NCBI GenBank assembly: GCA_017311315.1
Contig: CM029617.1
Coordinates: 476,681 to 540,680, forward strand
Reading direction: 5' to 3'
DNA: 64,000 bases
Source: Dendrocalamus latiflorus
Lineage: Eukaryota; Streptophyta; Magnoliopsida; Poales; Poaceae
Shown here: one piece after another, positions 1-11,237 of the stretch
Numbering within the stretch: the first letter of the stretch is position 1
Layout: every line of letters begins with the position of its first letter
Position numbers and translations under genes: made by a program
Notes under the pieces: generated by a model
Databases searched by the model: none
The model's input: the letters and a program-made list of their open reading frames with translations, nothing else
What the model was told of the DNA's origin: nothing

Positions 1-249
1 GATGTGCCTTGGTGGATCCTCCATGACATACATAACTCGAATTCTGGTGTGTGTGTGTGTGGGTGTGTGTGTTGTACCACTCGATGTAGTCGTCTTACGG
101 GACAGACTCCAGGTGAACATCCTGCAACACAAGTGCCCATTGCTAGATGTATGGCTCCATGCAGGAGTCTCATCCTGTACGTCCTGTGACACCCGTCCTC
201 GTGTGCCTACAGATACCCAAAACATATGAAGGTTAGTAATTACGTACTT

Positions 250-1870
250 AAGCCATGCTATCGAGTAGTAAGTGTGAGAATTTGCAAGTCACCAAACATT
301 TCTTCAAACGAGACCTCACTTCTACCCCTTTCAAGCGTGCACTTGTGAACAATTGCATCACAGTTCATCTCACGATGACCTTTGGTCCTACAAAGTGCCT
401 CGAAATGAAGCTCTCTCATGCTAATTTTAAATGCTCTATGCATCTCCCCCTTGCTTTTCTCTTCTATATGCTTTATGATCATAGTTAAGTACCTCAATTA
501 TGGATCACTTATGGAGATGCAAGCCAGGTTGCTTCGATGAACAAAGTAGGTAATATTGCATAGCATTTCTACACATGTGGTGGGCTTCTTCGCTACCTCT
601 CTCGTGTGGTTTATTGTCAGGTCATCTAATTTCTTTCACAGTGCATCAAACTTTCTTTGCTGATTTTGATCACAAAGCCTCTTGAAAAGATTCATTAGCT
701 CCTTGTTCCCGAATTGCTTGTACAAATTAGCACCCATGTACTTCTTGCACATCTACTCTGCAAATCAAGCTATGGATACATCCCATCTTTCCCTTCCTGC
801 AGCTACATAATTGCCTTCAATAAGATGACATGTCAATCATGCATGATGCAACCCCGTGGGTGGCCGCCCACGACAACATCTTTCATGTTCTTCGGAACCT
901 GATTGTTGCCATCCACTGCTATTGCAGTCAATATCATACCCTTGTACTTCCCAGTCAAGAAGGTGCCATCCACACAAAGAAACGGATGACAGTGTCGGAA
1001 TGCATTGATGCATGTACCAAAAGCGAAGAATGCTCCCTTAAGTATAATCTTCTTAGAGAACCGCATCGAGGCTTGTTCCAGAATATCAATATGGGTCCTA
1101 GAATTTCTTTGTTGTATGACTTAGAGTAGACCAAATAGGTTGTGATAAGAGTCTTCAAACGTACCAAACTTTGCTTAGCTTCTAGTGTCTTTTGTTTCGC
1201 CCTCCAAGTTTTAGCATACCTTATTGTGTACTAGAACATCTGTTCTATTGCAAGAATAATGGAATGCAGCTCAAAATCCATATCATCCATAATCTCTCGG
1301 TACATGATATTTGCAACAAAGCCTAAAAATATATTTTTGTGGGGTTGCATGGACTCTGTCGCCAAGCAATTATGTGGAACAACTATGGAGCACTTCCAAC
1401 GGATGCCCTACATAGGTTGGTATGCATGAACCTACCAAGGGTATCCCTCTATCTCACACTTCACGTTATACACAAGCGGGCTGAACTTTACTACCTTGAA
1501 TGTCCTTCTCAACGACACTGCCTAGAATTTGACTGCTTCCTACACCTCCTTACTTTTATGGAACATTCCTTGCCTAACCTCATTCTATTGGTACTCATAG
1601 GCCGCCCGCTCACCTTCACTCACTACTAGTTTGTCGAATTGGTGTGCGTTCCACATTGATGGAATGATCTGATCACCTACACCTTGCTCATCATCTAACA
1701 TTGCCTTGTAGTCACGGTCTTCGAGCTCTATCTATTTCACTAAGGCTTTGATCTCCTCACCTTCATCTGCAATTCCCATAGGCACCTACGCATCGGCCAT
1801 ATGAAGGTCTATAGTCTCAGTTTCAACTGAGTCGATACCACCTCCCCCTTCTTGACTCAAACAATGTGGC
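250..1870 (-). pseudogene. Degenerate MuDR/MULE transposase
   Basis: Minus-strand remains of a Mutator-like transposase. The clearest piece is 833-1066, where the translation holds the transposase-core signature FLCVDGTFLTGKYKG followed by AVDGNNQVP, the usual MULE DDE region around its first acidic residue. Upstream in transcription order (about 1340-1800) the translation resembles the MuDR N-terminal domain (a YNVKCEIEGYPW-like stretch) but is broken by stops. About 1160-1320 resembles the linker WRAKQKTLEAKQS. The piece at 258-497 is probably from the same element but shows no diagnostic motif. Frameshifts and stops make it non-coding. No terminal repeat or target duplication was found, so the true limits are unknown. 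Confidence 0.75.
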
Positions 1871-2899
1871 GCACTTTGGCTGGACTCTCCAACTTCTTCG
1901 ACATTACCACCTATGGCATATTCATGCGTCACATAAGCCAAACAGACTTCCTCATAGGCTTAGGCCGGCAAGACTAGCGGTCATCCATGATCCTTCGCTA
2001 ATCTCATGTATAAACTCCAGGAATTTTGCCCCTTCAGTTCTACTAACTCCAGTACATGTGTTGCCATACCCGGGTAGCAACGCTATGCAACTTCAGGTTG
2101 TGCAACACATGATCCAGGAAGAATAACTGGCATACTATCTCATCACAGTGTCCCATGGACACTGCTTTGCATTTGATAGGTTGGCCATCACAGATGAAAA
2201 ATCGTGCATATCAACTCCTTCTACACTCATTCATTAAACCTCTTCTCTATAGTGTATTTTGAAAGCTACTCGTTCAACCATAGCTGTCGATCATTTCAAG
2301 CACGAATCTAATGTTAACGATAGCTGCTCATGCGATTAAATAAACGTGAAATAGACCTAATAACAAATCAGCTACTCACAAATAAACTTGCATAGAAGGG
2401 AATTTTCCTGACGTGCAACACCATAAAGAAAGATAAGTAATCGTATATATCTTATAAGAATATAACTTACCATGCATGCTTCATCTACGTAGCACACATA
2501 ATTAATAATGGTCCCTACACATTGTATTCTTCATGTTCCGAATAGACCTAACTAACAGATCTAATATTCTAAAACTAATCGATGCACTACAACTTACAAC
2601 TACGAGAAACTAATAGTTCTACAAGAATTTATCCTACACAAACTACTTGAAATAACTACATATCTACAACCACCTATTTACATATCTACTCACTACCCAA
2701 TATAACTACACATCTAATCATTTTATTTGCTAAGATATCATAGTTTTAAAATAAAATCTACAAAGAAAAAAGAGAACACTTACCTCTAGGACGCAGAAAT
2801 CCATTCCTCTCGCTCTCTTCTCTGCCTCTTCTCTTCTCCTCCTCCTCTCTCTTTTTTTTTACCAAATTACAGCGAATTCCAGACAGACTCTGACCCTTT
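1871..2899. other. AT-rich gene-free stretch
   Basis: No coding signal. The sequence is AT-rich with scattered poly-A/T and a CT-rich patch at about 2815-2860. It probably belongs to the flank or non-coding part of the decayed MULE on its left. I see nothing else in it. Confidence 0.4.
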
Positions 2900-3140
2900 T
2901 ATGTGTGGCTTTTGTCGCCACTTTAAATAGCGACAAAGAGTGTGGGAGCCTCTGTCACCATTTGAAATGACAATTGAAGTTGTAGAGGTTCCTGTCCCTA
3001 TTTTAATTGACAATTTGTCTCTCTGTCGCTAATTGAAATGGGGACAGATGTCGTGGTGCCAATGTGGCATTATGTCGTTCATTCATTTGATGACCTATAG
3101 AAGCTCTGTCCCAAGTTTAAATGGCGGTAGAAGGTTATTT
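2900..3140. repeat. Dispersed GTCGC / GCGAC palindromic motifs
   Basis: Short units of the form GTCGCCAnTTnAAATnGCGAC occur several times with drift (around 2912-2938, 2955-2978, 2990-3020, 3022-3048 and 3105-3130). Such clustered short inverted units are typical of the subterminal region of CACTA or Mutator elements. No 3-bp or 9-bp target duplication was located, so the superfamily is open. Confidence 0.45.
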
Positions 3141-3946
3141 ATGAATTTTTAAGCGATAATATATTAATGTAATATTAATAAAACGTGTATTATTTTAAAA
3201 AATCCTTCACCTCCGACTGCGAATCAAGAGCGGTGAGGGCGACTAGCGCTAAGTTAGCGAAGACAGGAGTTACTAAGCACTGGAGGAGAAATTGGGGAAG
3301 TTAGCGCTTATGTAATGCGACTATTCTTAGCGCCAGGTGCAGGCATCCCACATTATAGGTACCATTGCGTTGTGGGGTTTAGGGTTTGTACACACACACA
3401 CACACAAATGTTACTTTCAGGGAGACACCAACATAACGTGCATACACAACTCAACTGCGATCTGAACAAGCACGCTCCAATCACAACACCACCTTACATC
3501 ACAATACGCTACTTCCATCAGATAAACAAACTAATACTCACAGTGAACAACAGCAACGCTAAAACAAGACTACCACTTCAAATGAAAACCAAAAGGGCAA
3601 TCGATATAATATAATATATGCAGATAACAAGATACCACGAGTCGAGTCTGCCAAAAAACCAACACTCGAAAAATAATACAACCACCATCACACAAGCATG
3701 CACATCCTCTCTAATACAGCCTTAGTCTTATTATTACCAGGATACAAATCCCCTCCCTCCCCACTCCCTACAAAATGCAATAACAATATATGAGGTCCAT
3801 ACCACGATACCCACCCCTTTCTTTAAAAGAAAAACAAATAATAATAATAATAATACACCGTACTGTCTCCACCATGCCGCCGAGAATTCAGAGGTGACAT
3901 AATATCCTACTGCAAACGATTAGCAGCTGACCAAACTCACCTTCAA
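3141..3946. other. Intergenic DNA and probable clathrin light chain 3' UTR
   Basis: Holds a (CA)n tract near 3390-3406 and a (TAA)n tract near 3839-3855. The part from about 3620 to 3946 lies directly downstream of the minus-strand clathrin light chain stop codon and is the likely 3' UTR. No other gene is seen. Confidence 0.4.
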
Positions 3947-6900
3947 TCAGGCAGCAGCAATTGGCTCAGTCGCTGGTGCTGGTGCTGCTGCAGCCGCAGC
4001 CTTCTCCATCTCGGGGACAGTGCCGTTGGCAGGGGCATCCTTTCCGGGCGCCACCGCCTTAGCTCCGTCCTTTCCAGCGGCAGCCGGAGCTCCATCCTTT
4101 CCGGCAGCAGGCGGGGGAGGTGGCTTCATGTGTGGAGGGGGAGTGTGCTTCAGCTTCAGCAATATCTGACGCATCCGTGACATGTCCGTGGGCTTCCCAG
4201 GCTTTGGACCCTGGATCACAACAATCCCAGGCTTCTTCTCTTTATCCTTATCTTTCTTCACCCCTCGCTTTTCAATGTTTGCAATCTCATGTGGGATGAG
4301 TTCTGATATCGCCTTCCAGTACTGCTTATCCGCACCAGCATGGAACTTCTCTTGGTTGGCTAGGAAAAGCTGAAAACAAGCGGTAGCATGGGAGAAAAAA
4401 GGAGCTGTCAGGTAACTATATTGTTGATAAAACCAGACAGAATTCACGGGGTCCTGATCTTAAGAAAGAACCTACCTTCTCCCTTTCTCGGTTTTGCCCC
4501 TTGCTTGTCTCAACATTCAGCTTACGCTTCTCAACGAAAGCCTTCTTGAACTCTTCAGAATCAAGGAAGATTTGGTTCCTCAGCTCCTTCTCCTTCTTCT
4601 CCTTTTCCTCCAGAAGGATTGCATTTTGACTGTTGACAGTTGGTGTTAGCATCTACTTTGCGCAAGGATAGGTGACATCAAGCAGTAAAAATAGCATCAT
4701 TCATCCTCTAGCAGCAGACACCTCAGTGCAAGTCCCATAATGCAACAGAAGTGTTGTAATTGAACACAGAGGAGAACAAAACATACAGCAATTTATATGA
4801 AGATATTATTATGTGGCCAGGAGGTTAGGAACTCACCCTGGCAGGCCATATTTATATATCTTAACTAATAGTTGATTTTCTAGAGGCTACAACAAACTGC
4901 AACATCAAAAGCTAAAGAGCAAATGCTAGAAAAATAAATTAAAGAGTAAAGTCCATTACCGGTCCTTAAACTTTTTATGCTGTGTCATCCCGGTCCATAA
5001 ACTTTTAAAGTATGTCATCCCGGTCCTTAAACTTTCAAAGTGTGGCAATATCCTATGTAGTTGTAGCAATGAACTTTTTATGCTGTGTCATCCCGGTCCA
5101 TAGACTTTCAAAAGAAATTGCCACACTTTGAAAGTTTAAGGACCGGGATGACATACTTTAAAAGTTTATGGACCGGGATGACACAGCATAAAAAGTTTAA
5201 GGACCGGTAATAGACTTTACTCTAAATTAAATGATGTTCCTGCTCTCCTAGGTACAACTTAGATGCTACAATCCACGAAACAAATCATCAAACAAAACCA
5301 ACAATCTTCCTGAGACAGATAAGTCTCGTGGACATGATAAGCCACACACCCCTTCCTATGCAACTCAAAGAGTTGATCATGAATTTGTAGTTGCCACTAG
5401 GCCTGCTTTGTTCTGGCAAGAACAAGCGGTGGCAATTTTATTTCCCTATTGATTGCCTAATCGAGCTTAATGTCGTAGGACCTACGAGGCGGAGTACATC
5501 GCTGCAACGACCACGGCATGTCAAGGCATTTGGCTTGCTCGGCTATTGGGCGAACTTCTCTGCTCAGAGCCCAGCGCGCCAGTGCTCAAGGTAGACAACA
5601 AGTCCGCTATTGCTTTAACCAAGAATCATATCTTCCACGACCAGAGCAAGCACATCGACACTCGCTTTCACTTCATCCGGGAGTGTGTTGATGGAGGGAA
5701 GGTCATCCTCGAGCATACTCACACGGATTGGCGTTGTCGAGATCACAGATGAACGCAGCAAGGATTAGGGGGTGAATGTTGAATAATCCAGCTCGTTAAC
5801 CGTGGTCAAAGAGTCGGTCAAAGTGACCGTGGTCGTAGAGTCAGTCGTAGCGGCTGCGGTCATAGTCGTAGAATCACTATAGCAGTCGTAGCATCATGGC
5901 CGTATAGTTACTGTAGCGTCATGGTCGTAGAGTTACTGTAGTGGTCGTAGTGGCTGTGGTCGAAAGATCACTGTAGCAGTCGTAGTAGTTGTGGTCATGG
6001 AATCCCTATAGTAGTCGTTTGACGCGTGCTCAGTACACGCAAGAGTGAGTCTTTCGGTTTTGTTAGCATCGTGTGCGACATGGCCTGGTCGTGGGATCGT
6101 GCAGATGGTGGCGCAGAATAAGGGTGGTTTAACCACCACGTTAAGGCTAGGATTTCCTTTAAATAGCTGGTTAATATAACAAAAAAGCTGCCCAGTTTTT
6201 CAGCAACGCAAAACTCTTGTGTTCTTGCCATGTGTTTCCAACTTTGTGTGTGTTCGTGTGTGAGTTCAGACGTGTTGATTGGCCGAAGATCCTGACAATT
6301 GACAAGTCATGATTCAAAATGTTGCAGCGGGTTACTTCCAATGCTGTGTTTACATCTACCAGATGCCCGTAGTACTTTTTTCACTGCTTCTGTAAGAACA
6401 CTAAACAGCATTCGTATTTTGACAAACCACAACATCGCCGTAAGATGAGCTAATCAAAGGGCATGATCCGTGTAGTAGCAAGTACAAAGCAAGAAATAGC
6501 TAGGCACGAATAAGCTGAGCAACATGTACGGTAATCTGAAACCCTGAATACTACAACGTGTGTGGCTTTTGGACAGTGTTGGCTCCTATCGAGGCAAAGT
6601 ACTAGAGTATTGACGGCTGAAACATGTGCAGCGCATTAGGCTAAGGTGTAAAGGTCGTGGATCACAGCATCATATGCACTGAATTTTGAGCAGACTGTAC
6701 GCATCAAAAACTAAATCTATACTAGGAAAAAATCTATCTCGTGCATACAAGAGGGAGCTACAGCAGGAAATGGTAATCGGTAGGCCAGATCACCACTCAG
6801 CTCGACAGATCTGCCTCTAGGCAAGTTGGCGCGCATGGATGTAGAATAATCTAGCACCCAAGCGGACCAGATCTGAGCGGTAGAAGCAAAGGAGCATACC

Positions 6901-7198
6901 GGCGCCACTCGCGCAGCAGGAATCCCTCCTCGGCGCCCATCTCGGTGGGCGGCGGGAGGATGGGCCCACCGTCGGCGGGGGCTGGGGCGGCGAAGGGGTC
7001 CTCATCGAGGCCGCCGTTGGCCTCCGGCATGCCGAAGGGCGAGGGCGCGTCCGGGCGGAAGCCGTATGGCTCCGGGGATGCCGGGAAGCCGTCGCCGGAG
7101 ACGTGGAAGTCGGTGGGCGCGGGCGCGGCGCCGTCGAAGAGGTGGAAAGGCGAACCGGCGGCGGGGGAGGAGGTGGGGGAGTCGAAGGCGGTGGCCAT
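3947..7198 (-). CDS. CLC: Clathrin light chain, 3 exons
   Basis: Coding exons on the minus strand are 7198-6900, 4629-4476 and 4369-3947. All introns are GT-AG and phases close to give about 291 residues, a normal plant length. Clathrin light chains bind the clathrin heavy-chain hub and regulate triskelion assembly in coated vesicles at the plasma membrane and trans-Golgi. Exon 1 encodes an acidic/proline-rich N-terminus ending in LLREWRR. Exon 2 gives the charged heavy-chain-binding helix (NAILLEEKEKKEKELRNQI). Exon 3 holds LANQEKFHAGADKQYWKAI, the plant-specific VIQGPKPGKPTDMSRMRQI segment and a low-complexity Pro/Ala tail with repeated GKD. The start is the ATG within GCCATGG, the first in frame after the TATA-like box. 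Intron 1 is about 2.3 kb because it holds a MITE and a Copia fragment. Identification is by recognised family motifs. Confidence 0.93.
4944..5223. mobile_element. Foldback MITE, Mutator type, 280 bp
   Basis: Nearly all of this element is an inverted repeat: about 107 bp of the left arm (starting GAGTAAAGTCCATTACCGGT) returns inverted at the right (ending GACTTTACTC). It is flanked by a perfect 9-bp direct repeat TAAATTAAA at 4935-4943 and 5224-5232, the length made by Mutator-superfamily insertion. Within each arm a unit resembling CATCCCGGTCC(A/T)TAAACTTT recurs. It encodes nothing and sits in intron 1 of the clathrin light chain gene. Confidence 0.93.
5391..6297 (+). mobile_element. 3' fragment of a Copia retrotransposon (RNase H end plus LTR)
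   Basis: From 5485 to 5750 the translation, with one frame change, shows the Copia RNase H C-terminus: an EYIAATTAACQ-like stretch, then VDNKSAIALTKNHIFHDQSKH and FHFIRECV. A purine tract (GGATTAGGGGGTGAA) precedes a probable 3' LTR beginning TGTTGAATAATCC at 5777 and ending near 6297 (CCTGACA). The 5' part of the element is missing. It lies in intron 1 of the clathrin light chain gene, in the opposite orientation to it. The LTR interior (5816-6010) carries repeated GTCGTAG-type units. The exact right LTR end is uncertain. Confidence 0.8.
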
Positions 7199-7290
7199 GG
7201 CGGGGATCTGGAGCAGCAGGAGGGGAAGGTGATGCTGATCTGATCGGGGTGGTGCGGGACTGCGGGGCGGGGCGGGGCACGAGTAGACAG

Positions 7291-7300
7291 ACTTATAAGT
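7291..7300 (-). promoter_or_regulatory. TATA-like box of the clathrin light chain gene
   Basis: The sequence ACTTATAAGT reads as a TATA-like element on the minus strand. It lies about 93 bp upstream of the clathrin light chain ATG, leaving room for a 5' UTR of about 60 nt. Assignment is by motif and position only. Confidence 0.5.
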
Positions 7301-8340
7301 AAGGGAGGAAGGAAGCAAGCAAGCATCGTTGGCGCCGGAAATGACCGTATTGCCCCCTCCACAAGGACCCCGGATCCACTCTGCAGCGGCCCAACGCATC
7401 GGCCCGGGCCCGTTGCTATTTTCTTTTCGTGACAATTTCTACCCTTCTTTTTAATTATTGGTTTACTTTCATCTATAATAGGTAGCCTTATCTTTTATGT
7501 TCCTTATTTTCTCTAAGACATTCCCTAGTAATCGTTTATTAGCCATAAGGGTCCACTGTATCGAGAGACAGATGTTTTCCTATTTCCCTAAGAATTTTTA
7601 GCTTATTTATCCTTTTTTGGTCCGTTGAATCGAAGGACATATTTAAAAAAAAACTCATGTCATCGATTTTGTAGTATATAATAGATAGTTAGGTCGCTGG
7701 AGACCTGATCCCAGGTCTTAAATGGGCTGCGCACCCCGCGCACCTCAGCTCACGGGTTGCCCACAAGCAAGCCCTTCAAGCAACAACCTTATAAGTGATA
7801 TTGGACCTTCTCCCCCAAAAGACTAGTCCAATGGGTGAAGGCTCCCTCACACTTATAAGTTGTGCTTTCTCCTTTCCCACAATCTATATGGAACTATTCC
7901 TAACACAGTTTTCCATCAAGTTTATTCTTAAATAGAGAGCAAAGTGTATTCTAGTGTTGGTGAGTACTATCTCCTGGTTATAAAAATACATGTCGTTTAA
8001 GAGTTGCGCACAAGAATTAAGAGATGTCGTATTAGAGTTGGGCACAAGAATAAAGAGAGCGAGTGAAATAACATTGCTATCCTTTAATCGTTTCAGTAAT
8101 CTTACCCCTTCAATTAGAGTTCGGTGGAAATTGCAGCAGAGATGGAGTAGTGGAACAAAAAGGATAATAGTGTCTCTATTGGACCGATGCCAGTAATCAG
8201 AGGAGGTGAATAATTATTCAAACTTTTCTTCAATTATATTCAAAATACTCACTCAAGTAACTACCAGAGTTACCAAATTTAGATTGCACTAACTATACTT
8301 TACAAAACAAGGCTGCAAACCTAAGCTATCAAAATCAGCA
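7301..8340. other. Intergenic DNA
   Basis: AT-rich upstream region of the clathrin light chain gene. A short inverted motif GGAGACCTGATCCCAGGTCTT occurs near 7698-7720. Two small open frames here have no recognisable similarity. I see no gene. Confidence 0.4.
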
Positions 8341-9540
8341 ACCTTCATCATAGGGCTGGTCAGATCGCCACAGCCAGTCTGACCGCAAGCACATGGCTGG
8401 TTTGACTGGTAGTGCCAGTCTGACCGTAGGTCTAGAGCTGGTCTAGTCGGTTCCCTGTGTTCCAGACTTGAAAGTCTTTTGGGACAAAACTTCAATATCA
8501 AGAACTTGTTCAATTCTCATCTAAACACTTCTAAATTTTGCATAAGACTTATTCAATGTATTAGGAAACCAATTATGAATCACAAGGTTCTTGGGCTCGA
8601 GTTAACTAAATTGAAGAGAATCGAATCTACATCATAAGAACACAAAAAACCCTAAAATTCAAATTACTTCTTACTCACGAGGATCTAAGGCATGGGGTCC
8701 TCCATATCTATTCTCATATATTCTAACATGGTAATTTAAGCAAGAACTCCCACAAACATGAAATTATAAATTTTAGCTTAAACACAAGTAAAACCAAGTA
8801 ACGTAGTCTCTGTGCTTCCCGCTTGAGCTACGTAGTCTCATGCCGGACTTACATGACCACTTGGACCTCAGCTGCCCTGTCTAGCCTCGGTCTATTACCG
8901 TCGACCGCTAACGTTCTTCAAGCCACCTGCACATCCAAAAACAAAGTAGCCATCTCGAGCTTATGTTCAATGGACTTGATTCATGTTAGACATCAAGCAA
9001 CACAACACAACTACTCAACGGCACCCATGTCATGCACACACTTATCCAACTTAAAAACCGTCGACCGCTAACGTTCTTCAAGCCACCTGCACATCCAAAA
9101 ACAAAGTAGCCATCTCGAGCATATGTTCAATGCACTTGATTCATGTTAGACATCAAGCAACACAACACAACTACTCAACGGCACCCATGTCATGCACACA
9201 CTTATCCAACTTAAAAACCATTTTCATTGCTCTTTGGACGTAACCACTAGTCTGACCTCACTCCCTATGACAGTTGGACCGCACCGGTCAGGCTACCAAT
9301 CAATAGCCGGTCTGATCGCATCTTCAATGCTGGTCACACCGCCCGACTTGATTCCGGTCCAATCGCCAACAACGGCCAGTCGGACCGCACTTACCCAATT
9401 CCAAAACACGATCTCTGAAAAAAGCAGCTGCCAACTAGAATCGATCACACCACATGGGTAGTCCGACCGCCAATCAGAGTTTGATCACACTGGACTAGCG
9501 GTCTGACCGCCAACCCCGGCTAGTCAGACCACTCTTGACA
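8341..9540. repeat. Dispersed repeat rich in GGTCTGACC-type motifs
   Basis: Short near-palindromes such as CCAGTCTGACCG, GGTCTGACCGCC and CTAGTCAGACC recur between 8345 and 8450 and between 9240 and 9540. This style of repeat is common in grass intergenic transposon DNA. No coding domain is present and the element class is not resolved. Confidence 0.55.
8897..9216. repeat. 160-bp tandem duplication
   Basis: A unit beginning ACCGTCGACCGCTAACG at 8897 repeats from 9057 with a period of exactly 160 bp and only a couple of substitutions (for example CTTATG to CATATG and GGACTT to GCACTT). The near-identity implies a recent event. No coding function is seen. Confidence 0.9.
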
Positions 9541-10573
9541 GACATCACAATCTGAAATCACAATTTTTTGAACTTTCATAAAATTCAAATTCAACTCAAC
9601 CAAAGTGCTAATCATTCATTATAAACATATTCTAGATCTTCATATGATCTCTCAGTCTTGAAATTGTATAACGAATTATATTTTATGAAGAATTAAGAAG
9701 GCTAAAAACAGTCGATGTTGTGACACAGTGGGAGCAGTACAAAGCACTAAACACTACAATTTTTAGTCCATCCAAGGGTGGTTAGATTCGGTAGACCCAC
9801 CTAAGACAGGCCGGGCCGACAATATAATTATTGGTCATTATTTTTTTGTCTTACCAAGTGTCCAATTGTCACTCGTTAGCCCGTGGGAGTAACGGGCTTT
9901 GTCGACAAAGGTAGGTCGTCACGTCCTTGTGCTCCGCGAAACAAAATATTGTATGTCTATTTCTAGACTGGCCAAGTTTATAACTTTTTTAAAAAAATAA
10001 ATAAGATGGCTTCTCTACGCTATTTTAAAGCGGCTTGTCGGGACAGACTTTTGAAGTGACTTATCGGTATTCGGTTCATTCACACAAATGCTCATACTAG
10101 GGCCAAAAATCATCAGTTGCAGTCATAAACCATCAATCGCAGCTGAAAAAATGCACCTTAGATCGAGGGAGCGTAGGATTAACCGACGACGAATAAGCAT
10201 TTCATTTTTTTATTCTAATGTGGCATGGCCCCACATGCAGTCATCTTTTAGGTTAGAAGGTCTAATAAGGCTATTTTACTCTTACTCGACTGTCTAAACA
10301 TCATGTCGTTCGGCGCTCTTCCCCGATTACCGCCGGTCTCTTTGTGTTCCCTCCCGGGTACCGTCTCCTCTGACCGTGTACGCCGCAGTGCCCACCCCCA
10401 CCTCCACATTTTCCACCACTCCACTTGGTGCTCGCCCTCACCTCCTCCTGCCGCTCCGCCCGTGCTTGCTCCACGCACCCTCCCTCTCTCGGCTCCCCAC
10501 TCCCTCTTCCGTCTTTCCACCATCCACCTCCTTGACTTCTCCATCGCCATCACCGCCGACTGCCCTCAACCGC
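9201..10573 (+). repeat. Segmental duplication, copy A
   Basis: This stretch is repeated in direct orientation at 11238-12240. Matching landmarks include GGCCGACAATATAATTATTG (near 9813 and 11337), TTAAAGCGGCTTGTCGGGAC (near 10025 and 11546) and the CT-rich end TTACCGCCGGTCTCTT (near 10327 and 11856). Copy A retains about 520 bp (9281-9800) that copy B lacks. It has open frames on both strands in the CT/GC-rich tail (10303-10638), but no recognisable protein. Confidence 0.85.
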
Positions 10574-11237
10574 TGCACCTCCTAGCTAGCATCGTTGTTG
10601 GTCCTCTTGGTCTAGAGCTTCTCCCGCAACTCATCTAGGTGGATGTAAACATGGGCAAGTATTGAATACAGTTGATCCACCCACTCAATGAACTTGCAAT
10701 CCACAGTCTACATGGAAGACAATGTGATTAAAAGTAATGCATGTGTGGAAGTATAGATAGGAAATGAACTATTTGCCATGGACAAGGGTAGTGAAAGAAA
10801 CGACGTCCCAGGTTCCCCACGTCGTCAGAAACCTGGACTACCACGTCACGTTTATGCTTGCATTGCCGCTAAGACCCAAAAATGTGTGGGTAGTTGCGTA
10901 GGAATTTCTAGGGGTGTAAGACTTCCTAATTTCAAGTGGTAGATCGAGGCTTGGGGTCCAGTGGACTGTAGATATGTGTGCCATCTAGGTACGAATCATG
11001 GCCTTGAAACCTAGTTCGTTCCCGTTGTCCCCTCCCACGCCTTAAGCTACCCGCCCTGTTCGCCATATTGTGGTTGAAGAAGTGTGTTTGAAATATGTGG
11101 GTTCTTTGCGTGGGACTAATTGTAGGCTCTCTCTTTTCTCCCCTTTTTCTCTTTTTCTACCGAATTCTTGATTGATGAGGGGTTTAACCCGATCTTCCGA
11201 TTAGAACGATAACTATGACAGTTAAAACTATTTTCAC
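10574..11237. other. Spacer between the two duplicated segments
   Basis: Unique-looking intergenic sequence between the direct copies. No domain, RNA gene or clear repeat is seen. Confidence 0.4.

Noticed and set aside
6851..7435. Extending the clathrin light chain N-terminus upstream to an earlier in-frame codon
   Set aside because: The extension crosses the TATA-like box and an untranslated leader; the ATG at 7198 in GCCATGG fits the family start and length.
10303..10638. Open frames on both strands in a CT/GC-rich tract (also in the copy at 11773-12222)
   Set aside because: Low-complexity Pro/Ser/Arg translations that shift between the two duplicate copies; no splice support or recognisable domain.
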